Below, piece after piece: positions 15,939 to 25,425 of a DNA stretch of 64,000 nt. A program made the translations under genes and the position numbers. Positions within the stretch are counted from its first letter, which is position 1, and every line of letters starts with the position of its first letter. The stretch is taken from the NCBI RefSeq assembly GCF_038593265.1, contig NZ_CP151979.1, positions 248,001-312,000 of the forward strand. Direction: 5' to 3'. The notes under the pieces are model-generated. The model had not been told where the DNA came from. It did not search any database and was given only the letters and a program-made list of their open reading frames with translations. Source of the DNA: Ureibacillus sp. FSL W7-1570. Its GTDB lineage: Bacteria; Bacillota; Bacilli; Bacillales_A; Planococcaceae.

Positions 15939-17822
15939 ATGGGAAAAATTCGGCTTATGGATGAGTGGCTTTCCAATAAAATTGCGGCAGGAGAAGTGGT
16001 GGAAAGGCCATCTTCCGTCGTGAAAGAACTTGTGGAAAACGCCATCGATGCCGGCAGTACATCCATTGAAGTGTTCCTTGAAGAAGCGGGGCTTTCCTCC
16101 ATTCAAGTCATCGACAACGGAAGCGGCATGGATGAGGAAGATGCGGAGCTTTGCTTTGCCAGACACGCGACATCGAAAATTTCAAAGGAACAGGATTTGT
16201 TTCGCATCCGCACCCTCGGGTTCCGGGGGGAAGCGCTGGCTTCCATCGCCGCCGTTTCCAAATTGTGTTTAGTCACTTCCGATGGGGAATCGGGAGTCGA
16301 ACTGGAGCTGGAAGGGGGAACGATTGTCTCGAAAAAGCCGGGCCCTTTAAGAAAAGGGACGGAAATTACCGTTTCCCAATTGTTTTATAATACACCGGCA
16401 CGGCTGAAATATTTAAAAACGATTCAAACGGAACTTGGACACTCCATTGATTTAATGAACCGTTTAGCCCTAGCGTATCCCGATATTGCATTCAAGCTTG
16501 TCCACAACGGGGGAGTTCTCCTTCAAACCAATGGCCGGGGGAATGTCCAACATGTGCTGGCAGCCATTTATGGAATGCAAAACGCGAGAAAAATGATTCC
16601 TTTCCGTGGGGAATCGAAGGACTACACGATATACGGTTACGCAACATTGCCTGAAATTACCCGGGCATCGAAAAACTATATTTCCATCTTCGTCAATGGC
16701 AGATGGGTGAAACATTACGTCATCCAAAAAACCATTGTGGATGCGTACCATACCTTTTTGCCGATTGAACGATACCCAATCGTTGTGTTGTACATTGAAG
16801 GCGACCCTTATTTGACGGATGTGAATGTGCATCCTGCAAAGCTTCAGATTCGTCTAAGTAAAGAAGAAGATTTGCTGCCGTTGATTGAAAACACGATCCG
16901 CAATGCAATCCGGGAACATATGAACGTTCCGTTGGCGCAAAAAAAAGAGAAAATTGTCCGCCCTGTAAATGAGCAATTAAACATTTGGAAACAGCCAACG
17001 ATTGATGAATCCAAAATTAATGACATCGTTGAGCGTTTAAAAGGTGGATCGGCGGTAGTGAATGAAAGCCCGGCTACAGAAAATGAAGCTGTTACTCCAA
17101 CAGAATTTGTTGAGGAATGGCCGGAGCCAAAAGATGTTTATGATGAACAGCCGGTAACCAATGCTGATCCTTTGACTGAGTTTCATGAAGAATCAACAGA
17201 TTCCACACATGAAACATCCCTCCAGCAGATAAAAGAACCATTCCCGGACCTTGAAGTGGTGGGTCAAATCCATGGAACATACATCGTTGCGCAAATGGAA
17301 GACGGCTTCTATCTGATTGACCAACATGCTGCCCAGGAGCGGATCAAATATGAATATTTCCGGGAAAAAGTGGGAGAAGTGGATCCGAACGAGCGGCAAA
17401 CGTTGCTCTTGCCTTTAACCTTCCACTACACGCAAGATGAAGCGTTGATTTTAAAGGAAAACAAGAAAGCGTTGGAAGAAGTGGGCGTGTTTCTTGAAGA
17501 ATTTGGGCCTTCCTCCTTTGTCGTCAGGGAGCATCCTACCTGGTTCCCAAAAGGGTTCGAGCAGGAAATCATTGAAGAATTGATCGAACAAGTATTGAAA
17601 ACGAAAAAAGCGGATGTGAAAAAACTGCGGGAGGAAGCGGCGATTATGATGAGCTGCAAACGCTCCATCAAAGCGAATTATTATTTGACAAAAGAGCAGA
17701 TGGAGACGCTCATCAAAGACCTGAGAAAAGCGGAGAATCCCTTTACATGCCCGCATGGACGTCCCGTCATGATCCATTTTTCCACTTATGAAATCGAAAA
17801 AATGTTCAAGCGGGTCATGTAA
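15939..17822 (+). CDS. mutL: DNA mismatch repair protein MutL (endonuclease type)
   Basis: This 627-residue GHKL ATPase links mismatch recognition to strand nicking. N-terminal ATPase motifs: ELVENAIDAG near residue 32, DNGSGMDEED near 62, TLGFRGEALASI near 95. After a variable acidic linker (about 345-435) the C-terminal domain holds the metal-binding endonuclease motif DQHAAQERIKYE near 460, with CPHGRP near 605, so it is the nicking type found in bacteria without MutH. QTLLLPL near 487 is a likely beta-clamp contact. Start ATG follows AAGGAGGG. Confidence 0.97.
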   Translation: MGKIRLMDEWLSNKIAAGEVVERPSSVVKELVENAIDAGSTSIEVFLEEAGLSSIQVIDNGSGMDEEDAELCFARHATSKISKEQDLFRIRTLGFRGEALASIAAVSKLCLVTSDGESGVELELEGGTIVSKKPGPLRKGTEITVSQLFYNTPARLKYLKTIQTELGHSIDLMNRLALAYPDIAFKLVHNGGVLLQTNGRGNVQHVLAAIYGMQNARKMIPFRGESKDYTIYGYATLPEITRASKNYISIFVNGRWVKHYVIQKTIVDAYHTFLPIERYPIVVLYIEGDPYLTDVNVHPAKLQIRLSKEEDLLPLIENTIRNAIREHMNVPLAQKKEKIVRPVNEQLNIWKQPTIDESKINDIVERLKGGSAVVNESPATENEAVTPTEFVEEWPEPKDVYDEQPVTNADPLTEFHEESTDSTHETSLQQIKEPFPDLEVVGQIHGTYIVAQMEDGFYLIDQHAAQERIKYEYFREKVGEVDPNERQTLLLPLTFHYTQDEALILKENKKALEEVGVFLEEFGPSSFVVREHPTWFPKGFEQEIIEELIEQVLKTKKADVKKLREEAAIMMSCKRSIKANYYLTKEQMETLIKDLRKAENPFTCPHGRPVMIHFSTYEIEKMFKRVM

Positions 17823-17857
17823 AAGGAAGCGGCATATTTGGATAGAGGAGTGAGCGG

Positions 17858-19525
17858 ATGTTTTCATTTCAAGATCGGTCCAAACTTATACACTTGATGA
17901 ACACCTATTCTTTTGACGTGCTCGTCATCGGCGGAGGCATCACCGGTGCCGGTATTGCGTTGGATGCGGCTTCGAGAGGCCTGTCTGTCGCGTTGGTCGA
18001 TATGCAAGATTTCGCCGCGGGCACTTCTAGCCGTTCAACGAAACTGATTCATGGCGGTTTGCGCTATTTGAAACAGTTGGAATTTCGCCTTGTAGCGGAA
18101 GTAGGAAGAGAGAGGGAAATCGTCTATGAAAATAGCATCCATGTTACAACTCCTGAGAAAATGCTGCTTCCCATCTATAAAAATGGCTCATTAGGAAGAT
18201 TTTCCGCTTCGATAGGATTGAAACTCTATGATTCTTTGGCAAAGGTTCGGAAATCCGAACGGAGGAAAATGCTTTCGAAAAAGGAAACCTTGAAACTTGC
18301 CCCTTTTTTGAGAGAAGAAGGATTGCTTGGCGCGGGATTTTATGTGGAATATAAAACCGATGATGCGAGATTGACACTTGAAGTCATCAAAAAAGCGGTG
18401 GAATATAAGGCCCTTTGCTTGAATTATGCCAAGGTCACAGGGTTCGTTTATGACAGGAACCGCATCGTTGCAGCAAAAGTCCGAGATGAAATTACCGGTG
18501 AAACCATTACAATACATGCCGCTCAAATCGTCAATGCCGCCGGGCCCTGGGTCGACGTAATTTTAGAAAAAGACAATCGCAATGGAAGAAGCAGAAAATC
18601 TTTGAAACTGACAAAAGGCATCCATATCGTGTTCGACAAGTCAGTGCTTCCTTTGGAACAAGCGATCTATTTCGATACGGACGACGGGCGGATGGTCTTT
18701 GCCATTCCAAGGGGGAATAAAGTATATGTCGGAACAACCGATACCTTCTATGAAGAAGATCCGGTTCATCCGGTGGCGAAAAGTGAAGAGGTGGCCTATT
18801 TATTAAATGCCCTTCATTCAATTTTCCCTTCCCTTTCCCTTAAGGAAGAAGATGTGGAATCCACTTGGGCAGGAATCCGTCCGCTCATTTTTGAAGAGGG
18901 AAAGAATCCGTCCGAGATTTCCAGAAAAGATGAAATCTGGACATCCAAAAGCGGGTTGATGACCATTGCGGGCGGAAAGTTGACCGGATATCGGATCATG
19001 GCAGAGCGGATTGTTGATCTGATCGTCAAAAAACATCGTTTCCGTCATGCGAAAAAATGCATGACGAAACAATTGGCTTTGTCCGGCGCTGAAGGGCTCC
19101 GTTCCTCCAATTTTGAGTATTTTGTAAACAAGAAGGCGATGGAAGGGGCCAAATTCGGGTTGAATTTCGGAGAAGCGAAAGGGCTTGCCCAAATGTATGG
19201 AACAAATATTGACCGGGTGTTTGATTTATTGGACAAGGAAGAACCAGTAGACAAACTTCCAAAAGCGTTATTCGCTCAACTGCTTTACAGCATTTACGAT
19301 GAAATGGCTTATACACCGGCTGATTTCTTCATCCGCAGAACAGGCCTCATGTATTTTGATATCGCAATGGTGGAAAAAACGAAAGATGCAGTCATTGATA
19401 TAATGAGCGACAGGATTGGCTATTCTGAAAGGGAAAAAACCTTTTATACCATGCAGTTAAATCAAATGATCCGAGAGGCGAAGGGGGATTGCGGTGAAAG
19501 AGACACGTTGGATACAAATGAGTGA
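17858..19525 (+). CDS. glpD: Aerobic glycerol-3-phosphate dehydrogenase GlpD
   Basis: This 555-residue membrane-associated flavoenzyme oxidises sn-glycerol 3-phosphate to dihydroxyacetone phosphate and passes electrons to the quinone pool. The FAD-binding Rossmann motif DVLVIGGGITGAGIALDAAS lies at about residues 21-40, followed by the family blocks GTSSRSTKLIHGGLRYL near 53 and IVNAAGPWVD near 225. The C-terminal domain is complete. SD GAGGAGTG precedes the ATG. The gene lies 35 bases after mutL and overlaps the next gene, a lipase-like hydrolase, by 32 bases; glycerol from lipid turnover would connect the two, which is inference. No glpP antiterminator site was recognised. Confidence 0.95.
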   Translation: MFSFQDRSKLIHLMNTYSFDVLVIGGGITGAGIALDAASRGLSVALVDMQDFAAGTSSRSTKLIHGGLRYLKQLEFRLVAEVGREREIVYENSIHVTTPEKMLLPIYKNGSLGRFSASIGLKLYDSLAKVRKSERRKMLSKKETLKLAPFLREEGLLGAGFYVEYKTDDARLTLEVIKKAVEYKALCLNYAKVTGFVYDRNRIVAAKVRDEITGETITIHAAQIVNAAGPWVDVILEKDNRNGRSRKSLKLTKGIHIVFDKSVLPLEQAIYFDTDDGRMVFAIPRGNKVYVGTTDTFYEEDPVHPVAKSEEVAYLLNALHSIFPSLSLKEEDVESTWAGIRPLIFEEGKNPSEISRKDEIWTSKSGLMTIAGGKLTGYRIMAERIVDLIVKKHRFRHAKKCMTKQLALSGAEGLRSSNFEYFVNKKAMEGAKFGLNFGEAKGLAQMYGTNIDRVFDLLDKEEPVDKLPKALFAQLLYSIYDEMAYTPADFFIRRTGLMYFDIAMVEKTKDAVIDIMSDRIGYSEREKTFYTMQLNQMIREAKGDCGERDTLDTNE

Positions 19526-20420
19526 TGGACAACAAATTTTTGCAAGAATTTATGATGCAGGACAGCCTATCGGGAATTTTTATATACTTCATGGAATGTG
19601 CGAGTATGGTGAACGGTACGATGAATTTGCCCGATTTTTATGCCGGGAAGGGTACCGGGTGATTGTCCATGATCATCGCGGGCACGGAAAAACGGGAGAA
19701 GCGGGCGGAAAATTTGGTTATTTTTGTGAGGAAGATGGTTTTGAGCGGGTTGTGCAAGATGTATATGAAGTCATGAATGAAACCATGATCAAAGGGTTGG
19801 ATTGCATTTTATTTGGACACAGCATGGGATCTTTTATAGCCAGAAGATTCATCCAGCTCCATTCAAGCCTCGTTCATCAGTGCATCCTTTGTGGAACAGG
19901 ATCAACCACTGCTTTGCATTACATGGGGAACCTGCTTGCCAAATCTCTTGCCCGCATTCAGGGGAAAGAAAAGGAAAGCAAGTTGATGAACGAATTGGCT
20001 TTCTCGAGCTTCAACAAACAATTTGAAAATGCCATTACGCCCTTTGATTGGTTGAGCAGTGATGTAAAAGAAGTGAGAACCTATGTGGAAGATCCATATT
20101 GCGGATTCATCCCTACCCATCAATTTTTCAAAGATTTAACCGATGGGCTACTATTAATCCATAGCAAAGAGGAAAATAAAAAAATCCGCAAAGATTTGCC
20201 GGTCCTCTTCATCAGCGGCAGTGCGGATCCCGTGGGAAATAACGGAAAAGGCGTTTTCCAAGTGGCTGAAGAGTTAACGAAAGCCGGCCTTCAACAGGTT
20301 GCGGTGTATCTTTTTGAAGGCATGCGCCATGAAATTTTAAATGAACAAAACAAAGAACTGGTATATGAAGTCATAGTACGGTGGTTAAGAAAATGGAAGA
20401 ACAAAAATGTATTGATGTAG
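19494..20420 (+). CDS. Alpha/beta hydrolase, monoacylglycerol lipase/lysophospholipase-like
   Basis: This 308-residue serine hydrolase (Hydrolase_4 family) probably cleaves monoacylglycerols or lysophospholipids. Motifs: [20 protein letters not shown] near residue 30 (oxyanion region), DHRGHGKT near 60, the nucleophile elbow GHSMGS near 106, the acid in SGSADPVGN near 240, and the base His in GMRHEILNE near 283. GTG start 19494 has an SD (GGGGG, 19485-19489) and lies inside the glpD end. It is expected to be cytosolic, with no signal peptide. Its end overlaps miaA by 28 bases, so glpD, this gene, miaA and hfq probably form one run. Confidence 0.85.
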   Translation: MKETRWIQMSDGQQIFARIYDAGQPIGNFYILHGMCEYGERYDEFARFLCREGYRVIVHDHRGHGKTGEAGGKFGYFCEEDGFERVVQDVYEVMNETMIKGLDCILFGHSMGSFIARRFIQLHSSLVHQCILCGTGSTTALHYMGNLLAKSLARIQGKEKESKLMNELAFSSFNKQFENAITPFDWLSSDVKEVRTYVEDPYCGFIPTHQFFKDLTDGLLLIHSKEENKKIRKDLPVLFISGSADPVGNNGKGVFQVAEELTKAGLQQVAVYLFEGMRHEILNEQNKELVYEVIVRWLRKWKNKNVLM

Positions 20421-21325
20421 TGGCCATCGTTGGTCCTACCGCTTCAGGGAAAACGGCTTTAAGCATTAAAATGGCAAAAGCTTTCGATGGTGAAATCATC
20501 AACGGTGATTCGATGCAGGTCTATAAAGGGCTGGATATCGGCACCGCAAAAATCCGGGAAGAAGAAATGGAAGGAATCCCTCACCATTTATTAAGCTTCA
20601 AGGAGCCGACCGAAAGTTTTTCTGTTGCGGAATATCAACGATTGGTAAGAGATAAAATAGAAGAAATCCAAAGCAGAGGAAAATTGCCAATCATCGTTGG
20701 CGGAACAGGTTTGTATATCCAGGCGGTTTTATACGATTTTCAATTTACTGAGGAAAAGGTCGATGAAGAAGCGCGCAAGAAATATTATGAAGAACTGGAG
20801 AGAATCGGCCCAAAAGCCATGCACGAAAAACTTGCCGCTTTGGACCCTGAAACCGCAAAGTCCATTCACCCAAATAACACGCGCCGCGTCATCCGGGCAT
20901 TGGAATTGATTGAACTGCATGGAATCTCCAAACAGTCGGAAGAGCTGAACCGGGGCAATATTCCGTTGTACAACCATCTCATTATCGGAATGAACATTGA
21001 CAGGGAAGAATTGTATAAACGCATCAATGAGCGGGTGGATTTCATGATGGAACAGGGGTTGCTTGATGAGGTCCGAAGTTTATGGGAAAGAAATATCCGC
21101 GATGTACAGGCCGTGAAAGCCATTGGCTACAAAGAATTGTATGACTATTTGGATGGCCGTATCACGTTGGAAGAAGCGGTGGAACAAATCAAGCAAAACT
21201 CCCGCCGTTATGCGAAACGGCAATTGACGTATTTCCGGAATAAAATGGATGTACAATGGATAGGAAATGATTGGGAAAAAATTATAAAAATGTCTAAATT
21301 TTTTTATAATAAAGAAGGAAAATAA
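20393..21325 (+). CDS. miaA: tRNA dimethylallyltransferase MiaA
   Basis: MiaA transfers a dimethylallyl group to A37 of tRNAs reading UNN codons, making the substrate for MiaB. The P-loop GPTASGKT lies near residue 14, followed by [23 protein letters not shown], and GGTGLYIQA near 105; the C-terminal [14 protein letters not shown] and QLTYFRNKM motifs are present. ATG 20393 has an SD (GGTGG, eight bases upstream) and is preferred to GTG 20381, which lacks one. The product is then 310 residues, the usual length. It is followed by hfq as in most Bacillota. Confidence 0.95.
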   Translation: MEEQKCIDVVAIVGPTASGKTALSIKMAKAFDGEIINGDSMQVYKGLDIGTAKIREEEMEGIPHHLLSFKEPTESFSVAEYQRLVRDKIEEIQSRGKLPIIVGGTGLYIQAVLYDFQFTEEKVDEEARKKYYEELERIGPKAMHEKLAALDPETAKSIHPNNTRRVIRALELIELHGISKQSEELNRGNIPLYNHLIIGMNIDREELYKRINERVDFMMEQGLLDEVRSLWERNIRDVQAVKAIGYKELYDYLDGRITLEEAVEQIKQNSRRYAKRQLTYFRNKMDVQWIGNDWEKIIKMSKFFYNKEGK

Positions 21326-21379
21326 AAAATCGTTATCGAATAATTTACACTAGAGAAAAAAATAGATGAGGTGTGCGGT

Positions 21380-21607
21380 GTGAAATCAATGAACTTACAA
21401 GATACTTTCCTAAACAATTTGCGTAAAAGCAATACTTTTGTAACAGTCTTTTTATTAAATGGTTTCCAATTAAAAGGAACCATCAAATCTTACGATAATT
21501 TTACGGTGTTAATTGAATCGGAAGGCAAGCAGCATTTAATTTATAAACATGCCATTTCAACATTTTCACCATCGAAAAATGTTCAGCTTCAATCAGAAGA
21601 ACAATAA
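21380..21607 (+). CDS. hfq: RNA chaperone Hfq
   Basis: This 75-residue Sm-like protein forms hexameric rings that bind small RNAs and mRNAs. Sm1 ([16 protein letters not shown]) and Sm2 ([10 protein letters not shown]) motifs are present, with the Bacillus-like short C-terminal tail [12 protein letters not shown] 21380 is chosen because TGAGGTG (21367-21373) is at good distance and the protein then starts [16 protein letters not shown], as in relatives; ATG 21389 is another possible start. It lies 54 bases after miaA. Confidence 0.95.
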   Translation: MKSMNLQDTFLNNLRKSNTFVTVFLLNGFQLKGTIKSYDNFTVLIESEGKQHLIYKHAISTFSPSKNVQLQSEEQ

Positions 21608-21619
21608 TCGGATGGTTAT

Positions 21620-21790
21620 TTGAAGCACAAATGGCAGTCTATTCCATGGGGTTATGGGCATGAATCTTCGGGGGACCTGGTCAAAGATCGTTGGCTTAAA
21701 GAAACCATCATGCTGATGGAACTCCATGGCAATTTGCAGAGAAAAATCGGCAGTTTTCATACTCGCCGATTTTTCTATTGTCGATTATAA
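21620..21790 (+). CDS. Doubtful small ORF, 56 codons, after hfq
   Basis: A frame from TTG 21620 to TAA 21790 encodes 56 residues starting MKHKWQSIPWGYGHESSGDL and continuing VKDRWLKETIMLMELHGN. The middle looks protein-like (balanced residues, two Trp, good codon choice). Against it: no clear SD, and the last 17 codons run through the hairpin at 21740-21776. If real, it could be a short protein whose C terminus overlaps the terminator, or a decayed gene. Confidence 0.25.
   Translation: MKHKWQSIPWGYGHESSGDLVKDRWLKETIMLMELHGNLQRKIGSFHTRRFFYCRL
21740..21776 (+). terminator. Terminator downstream of hfq
   Basis: AGAAAAATCGGC pairs perfectly with GCCGATTTTTCT (12 bp) around a 13-base loop; the T run is inside the stem, so strength is uncertain. 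It ends 48 bases before the rhodanese start. Confidence 0.6.
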
Positions 21791-21824
21791 TTAGGGACAT
21801 ACGAAAGTTTTTGGAGGTTTTATA

Positions 21825-22127
21825 ATGAAAACAATGACAACGGAAGAATTGATCAATTTATTGGATGCCAATGAGGACTTGAATATTATTGATGTACGTG
21901 AAGATTTTGAAGTGGCGAATGGGATGATTCCTGGAGCCGTACATATTCCGCTTGGTTCCATCCCTGAACGCATGGAGGAATTGGATCCATCAAAAGAATA
22001 TATTATTGTTTGCCGCTCAGGAAACCGAAGCGGAAAAGCCTGTGAGTTCTTGGAAGCAAATGGATACAATGTCATCAATCTTGAAGGCGGAATGCTCGAA
22101 TACGACGGAGAATTGGAGTTTAAATAA
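21825..22127 (+). CDS. Rhodanese-like protein, single domain
   Basis: This 100-residue cytosolic protein belongs to the rhodanese family, which carries sulfur as a cysteine persulfide. Signatures: NIIDVREDFEVANGMIPGAVHIP (seen as DVREDFEVANG and PGAVHIPLG), and the active loop VCRSGNRSGKA, in which the first Cys is the catalytic residue at about position 66. Length is right for a YtwF/PspE-type single domain. Strong SD (TTGGAGG). It is probably monocistronic: a terminator precedes and another follows. Partner unknown. Confidence 0.9.
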   Translation: MKTMTTEELINLLDANEDLNIIDVREDFEVANGMIPGAVHIPLGSIPERMEELDPSKEYIIVCRSGNRSGKACEFLEANGYNVINLEGGMLEYDGELEFK

Positions 22128-22165
22128 GGGGAGGAGGTGGAGTTCTTCAGGGGCTCCCCCTTTTT
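22126..22165 (+). terminator. Terminator after the rhodanese gene
   Basis: AAGGGGAG pairs with CTCCCCCTT with one bulge, loop of about 20 bases, followed by TTT. The stem begins in the stop codon region. Confidence 0.5.
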
Positions 22166-22345
22166 ATTTTTCGGGGGATTTCAAGCATCTTTGGAGGAGC
22201 CGCAATTATTTTCGTATCCCCGCAAGTAAGTTGAACATGTTCCGATGGAATGATGAAACTTAAATAATCCAGTTGACTCCTTACAATGAATTGATAAGAT
22301 GATATAGGATAAATTATGTAAGTCAATTAGACAGGAGTATCAATC

Positions 22346-23596
22346 ATGTTTGTATCAAACTTAAAACCGGAAGTTGTAGAACTTGCAAAAAAGATCGAGG
22401 AAAAAATAAAGCCATACCATGAAAGGGTGGATGAAACGGCTTTTTTCAATCAACAAAAGGTATTGGCAGCCTTCAGAAAGCATCAAGTGAGCGACTTTCA
22501 TCTGAATCCATCCACAGGCTATGGCTATGATGATGAGGGAAGAGATACCTTGGAGCGCGTATATGCGGAAGTGTTTGGTGCGGAAAGTGCACTTGTCCGA
22601 AGCCAAATTATCTCCGGGACCCATGCCATTACGTTGAGTTTATTCGGCGTGCTTCGTCCGGGGGATGAATTGATCTATATTACCGGAAAACCTTATGACA
22701 CCCTTCAATCCATAGTGGATGGGGGAGAAAAAGATACGGGTTCGTTGAAAGATTTCGGTATTCATTATCGCCATATCGATTTGATTGGCGATCGGGAAAT
22801 CGATTGGGAAGGCGTCCGGAAAGCCATCAACGAAAAGACAAAAATGGTGGCCATCCAGCGTTCGAAAGGTTATGCCACTAGACCGTCCTTCACCATTGAA
22901 CAGATTCGTGAAATGTGTGAGAAAGTGCGGGAAATCAAGCAGGACGTCATCATCTTTGTCGATAATTGCTACGGAGAGTTTGTCGAAAAACTTGAGCCGA
23001 CGGAAGTTGGGGCGGATTTAATGGCAGGCTCCCTCATTAAAAATCCGGGTGGAGGCCTTGCAAAAACAGGAGGATATATTGCCGGAAAAGCCGATTTGGT
23101 GGAAAAATGCGCCTTTCGGATGACGAGTCCCGGAATAGGTGCGGAAGCGGGTGCTTCATTAAATACATTGATTGATTTTTATCAAGGATTTTTCTTGGCG
23201 CCCCATGTAGTTGCTCAAAGTTTGAAAGGTGCAATTTTCACTTCTGCGATGCTGGAAGAGGTGGGAATGAAAACAACTCCTCACTATACGGAATACCGCA
23301 CCGATTTAATCCAGTCCGTTTCATTCCAAACGGCAGAGCAAATGGTTGCCTTTTGCCAAGAAATCCAAGCAGCTTCTCCAATCAACGCCCACTATGCGCC
23401 TGTGCCATCCTATATGCCTGGTTATGAAGATGATGTCATTATGGCTGCAGGCACCTTTGTGCAAGGCTCAAGCATCGAACTTACTGCAGACGGTCCCATC
23501 CGTCCCCCTTATACAGCCTATGTGCAGGGAGGATTGACGTACGAGCACGTCAAATATGCTGTATGCAGTGCGGTTCAAAAACTGAAATCCTTTTAA
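22346..23596 (+). CDS. ynbB: YnbB-type PLP enzyme (methionine gamma-lyase-like, aluminium-resistance family)
   Basis: This 416-residue PLP-dependent fold-type I protein is of uncertain reaction; the family is annotated as aluminium resistance protein or C-S lyase-like. Features: NPSTGYGYDDEGRDTLERVYA near residue 52 (seen as TGYGYDDEGRDTLE), RSQIISGTHAI near 89, FVDNCYGEFVE near 206 with the PLP-contacting Asp, and SLIKNPGGGLAKTGGYIAG near 226 with the likely Schiff-base Lys. C-terminal domain complete. In Bacillus subtilis ynbB lies directly before glnR; here four cobalamin genes and a membrane protein lie between them. Confidence 0.9.
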   Translation: MFVSNLKPEVVELAKKIEEKIKPYHERVDETAFFNQQKVLAAFRKHQVSDFHLNPSTGYGYDDEGRDTLERVYAEVFGAESALVRSQIISGTHAITLSLFGVLRPGDELIYITGKPYDTLQSIVDGGEKDTGSLKDFGIHYRHIDLIGDREIDWEGVRKAINEKTKMVAIQRSKGYATRPSFTIEQIREMCEKVREIKQDVIIFVDNCYGEFVEKLEPTEVGADLMAGSLIKNPGGGLAKTGGYIAGKADLVEKCAFRMTSPGIGAEAGASLNTLIDFYQGFFLAPHVVAQSLKGAIFTSAMLEEVGMKTTPHYTEYRTDLIQSVSFQTAEQMVAFCQEIQAASPINAHYAPVPSYMPGYEDDVIMAAGTFVQGSSIELTADGPIRPPYTAYVQGGLTYEHVKYAVCSAVQKLKSF

Positions 23597-23604
23597 TGTT
23601 GAAT

Positions 23605-23632
23605 AAAGCAGTTCAATTTGAGCTGCTTTTTT
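23605..23632 (+). terminator. Terminator after ynbB
   Basis: AAAGCAGTTC pairs with GAGCTGCTTT (10 bp, one G-T), loop AATTT, followed by TTT. Confidence 0.75.
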
Positions 23633-23795
23633 ATTTCCTTTGCTGAAACTGTTCAACTCGGCAATATTGCATCGGTACGAATCAATTAAGAAAAAGTGAT
23701 CCATCCATCCTTTTTTCAGCCGATTCCGATTGTTTATAAATCAAGAAATTTATGTTAACTTACTTAATAGAGTTTTTTGAAAAAGAGGGAAAATC

Positions 23796-24470
23796 ATGAT
23801 CACATTGGATTCGATCAAACATTACGGAGAATATGTTGCGATTGAAGCGGATGGACCTTTGAGGACCTTCAGTTCGGCCATGCACAACGCCGGCTACGGC
23901 AATTATCAATATTTTATCAATCGCACCGTTGATAAATCTTATTTTCCATCAGATGCCCATGAAGAAATGAAACAATTTCTTCAATCCAAAGGGTTTCCTT
24001 TGGACAAGACCGTTGCCATGATGACGGCGGTCGATATGAAATTCGCTTTTTCGCGCTTTTTTAAAGATGGGGATACGTCCATCGTTGTGATGGTAACCGC
24101 AGGATTGAATAATGCGGTTGATGTTACCCGTTCCCACCGGTATTCCTATAAACCGGCAATTGGCACAATCAATATTTTTATTTTTATTAACGGCTGTTTA
24201 ACGGATGAAGCATTGATTCAGGCGCTTTGTTGCGCGGTGGAAACAAAAACCAAAGTACTTTCGGAAAAAAAGATTATCGATAAAAATACCGGAACGGTTG
24301 CGACTGGCACTTCCACAGACAGCATTTGCATCGCCTCCACCCAAAAAGGGGAAGTTCATGAATACGGAGGCTCCATTACAAAAGTGGGATCCCTTGTTGG
24401 AAAAGGCCTTTACGAAACATTGTCCATCGCCGTTGATGAATATCTTAAGTATACGAAAGGAAAATCTTGA
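23796..24470 (+). CDS. cbiZ: Adenosylcobinamide amidohydrolase CbiZ
   Basis: CbiZ cuts the aminopropanol side chain from adenosylcobinamide (or pseudo-B12-type corrinoids) to give adenosylcobyric acid, which can be rebuilt by CbiB. The 224-residue protein has the family blocks VVMVTAGLNNAVDVTRS near residue 100, AIGTINIFIFINGCLTDEAL near 118, and TGTVATGTSTDSICIAS near 165 followed by EYGGSITKVGSLVG. It starts at ATG after GAGGGAAAATC. It begins a tight four-gene run (cbiZ, cbiB, cobD, cobC) for corrinoid salvage. I found no cobalamin riboswitch in the 160 bases upstream. Confidence 0.88.
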   Translation: MITLDSIKHYGEYVAIEADGPLRTFSSAMHNAGYGNYQYFINRTVDKSYFPSDAHEEMKQFLQSKGFPLDKTVAMMTAVDMKFAFSRFFKDGDTSIVVMVTAGLNNAVDVTRSHRYSYKPAIGTINIFIFINGCLTDEALIQALCCAVETKTKVLSEKKIIDKNTGTVATGTSTDSICIASTQKGEVHEYGGSITKVGSLVGKGLYETLSIAVDEYLKYTKGKS

Positions 24471-24471
24471 C

Positions 24472-25425
24472 ATGACCATCCTGGCAGTCATTATTGGGCA
24501 AATGTTGGACTTGATTTTGGGAGATCCTCCAAAAATGCCCCATCCCGTTCGGTGGATTGGCTCTTTTATTGGATTCCTTACAACAAAATGGAATAAAGGA
24601 TCCCACCGAATTTTCAAAGGAGCCATGACCGGAATTCTCGTAGTTGCCATTGTAGCCATTACGACTTTTTTCATCGTCTATGCTGCGTATCAAATCCATT
24701 TGATGGTTGGCATCCTTGTTGAAGGAGTATTGATAGGGATGGGTCTTGCCCAAAAAAGTTTAAAAGAAGCGGCAATGGAAGTATATATGGCCTTAACCCG
24801 AGGTGACCTTGAAGAAGCCCGGAAAAAATTATCCTGGATTGTCGGCCGGGATACGGAGCATCTGGATGAGCCGGAAATCGTGCGCGGAGTGGTGGAAACG
24901 GTTTCGGAAAATACGAGCGACGGGGTCACAGCGCCGTTATTTTATGCATGCCTCTTTGGCGCGACGGGATTATGGACGTATAAAGCGATCAATACATTGG
25001 ATTCCATGATCGGCTATAAAAATGAAAAGTATGAAGAGTTCGGAAAATTCAGCGCGAGACTCGATGATGTGGCAAATTTTATTCCAAGCAGAATAACAGG
25101 ACTCATTATTTTATTATTCACAAAAAAGAAGACCGACCGCCCATTGGCAGAACGGTTGCGTTTATGGCTGAAGGATGCAAAAAAACATCCGAGTCCAAAC
25201 AGCGGTTACTTGGAGGCGGCAACAAGCTATCAGCTGGGCATCCGTCTTGGAGGATACAACTCCTATCATGGGGTGCCGTCGTTTCGCGCCTATATGGGAA
25301 CACCAGATGTCCCATTGGCATCCGACCATATAAAAGCTGCCATTCAACAGATGTTTGTTGCATCCATTCTTTTTACAATCCTGATTGGGGGTGTCATCGT
25401 TGCAATATCCACCGCATGGAGCTAA
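24472..25425 (+). CDS. cbiB: Adenosylcobinamide-phosphate synthase CbiB
   Basis: This 317-residue polytopic membrane enzyme attaches (R)-1-aminopropan-2-ol O-phosphate to adenosylcobyric acid. Characteristic motifs: LDLILGDPPKMPHPVRWIG at residues 12-30, SWIVGRDTEHLDEPEIVRG near 118, ETVSENTSDGVTAPLFYA near 142, DSMIGYKNEKY near 178, and a C-terminal PSPNSGYLEAATSYQLGI near 242. Start at ATG 24472, one base after the cbiZ stop; a longer open frame from 24298 lies inside cbiZ and adds residues unlike the family. Confidence 0.93.
   Translation: MTILAVIIGQMLDLILGDPPKMPHPVRWIGSFIGFLTTKWNKGSHRIFKGAMTGILVVAIVAITTFFIVYAAYQIHLMVGILVEGVLIGMGLAQKSLKEAAMEVYMALTRGDLEEARKKLSWIVGRDTEHLDEPEIVRGVVETVSENTSDGVTAPLFYACLFGATGLWTYKAINTLDSMIGYKNEKYEEFGKFSARLDDVANFIPSRITGLIILLFTKKKTDRPLAERLRLWLKDAKKHPSPNSGYLEAATSYQLGIRLGGYNSYHGVPSFRAYMGTPDVPLASDHIKAAIQQMFVASILFTILIGGVIVAISTAWS

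Noticed and set aside
23633-23795. Cobalamin riboswitch before cbiZ
   Set aside because: Only about 160 bases available; no B12-box (GCCACTG) or paired elements seen.
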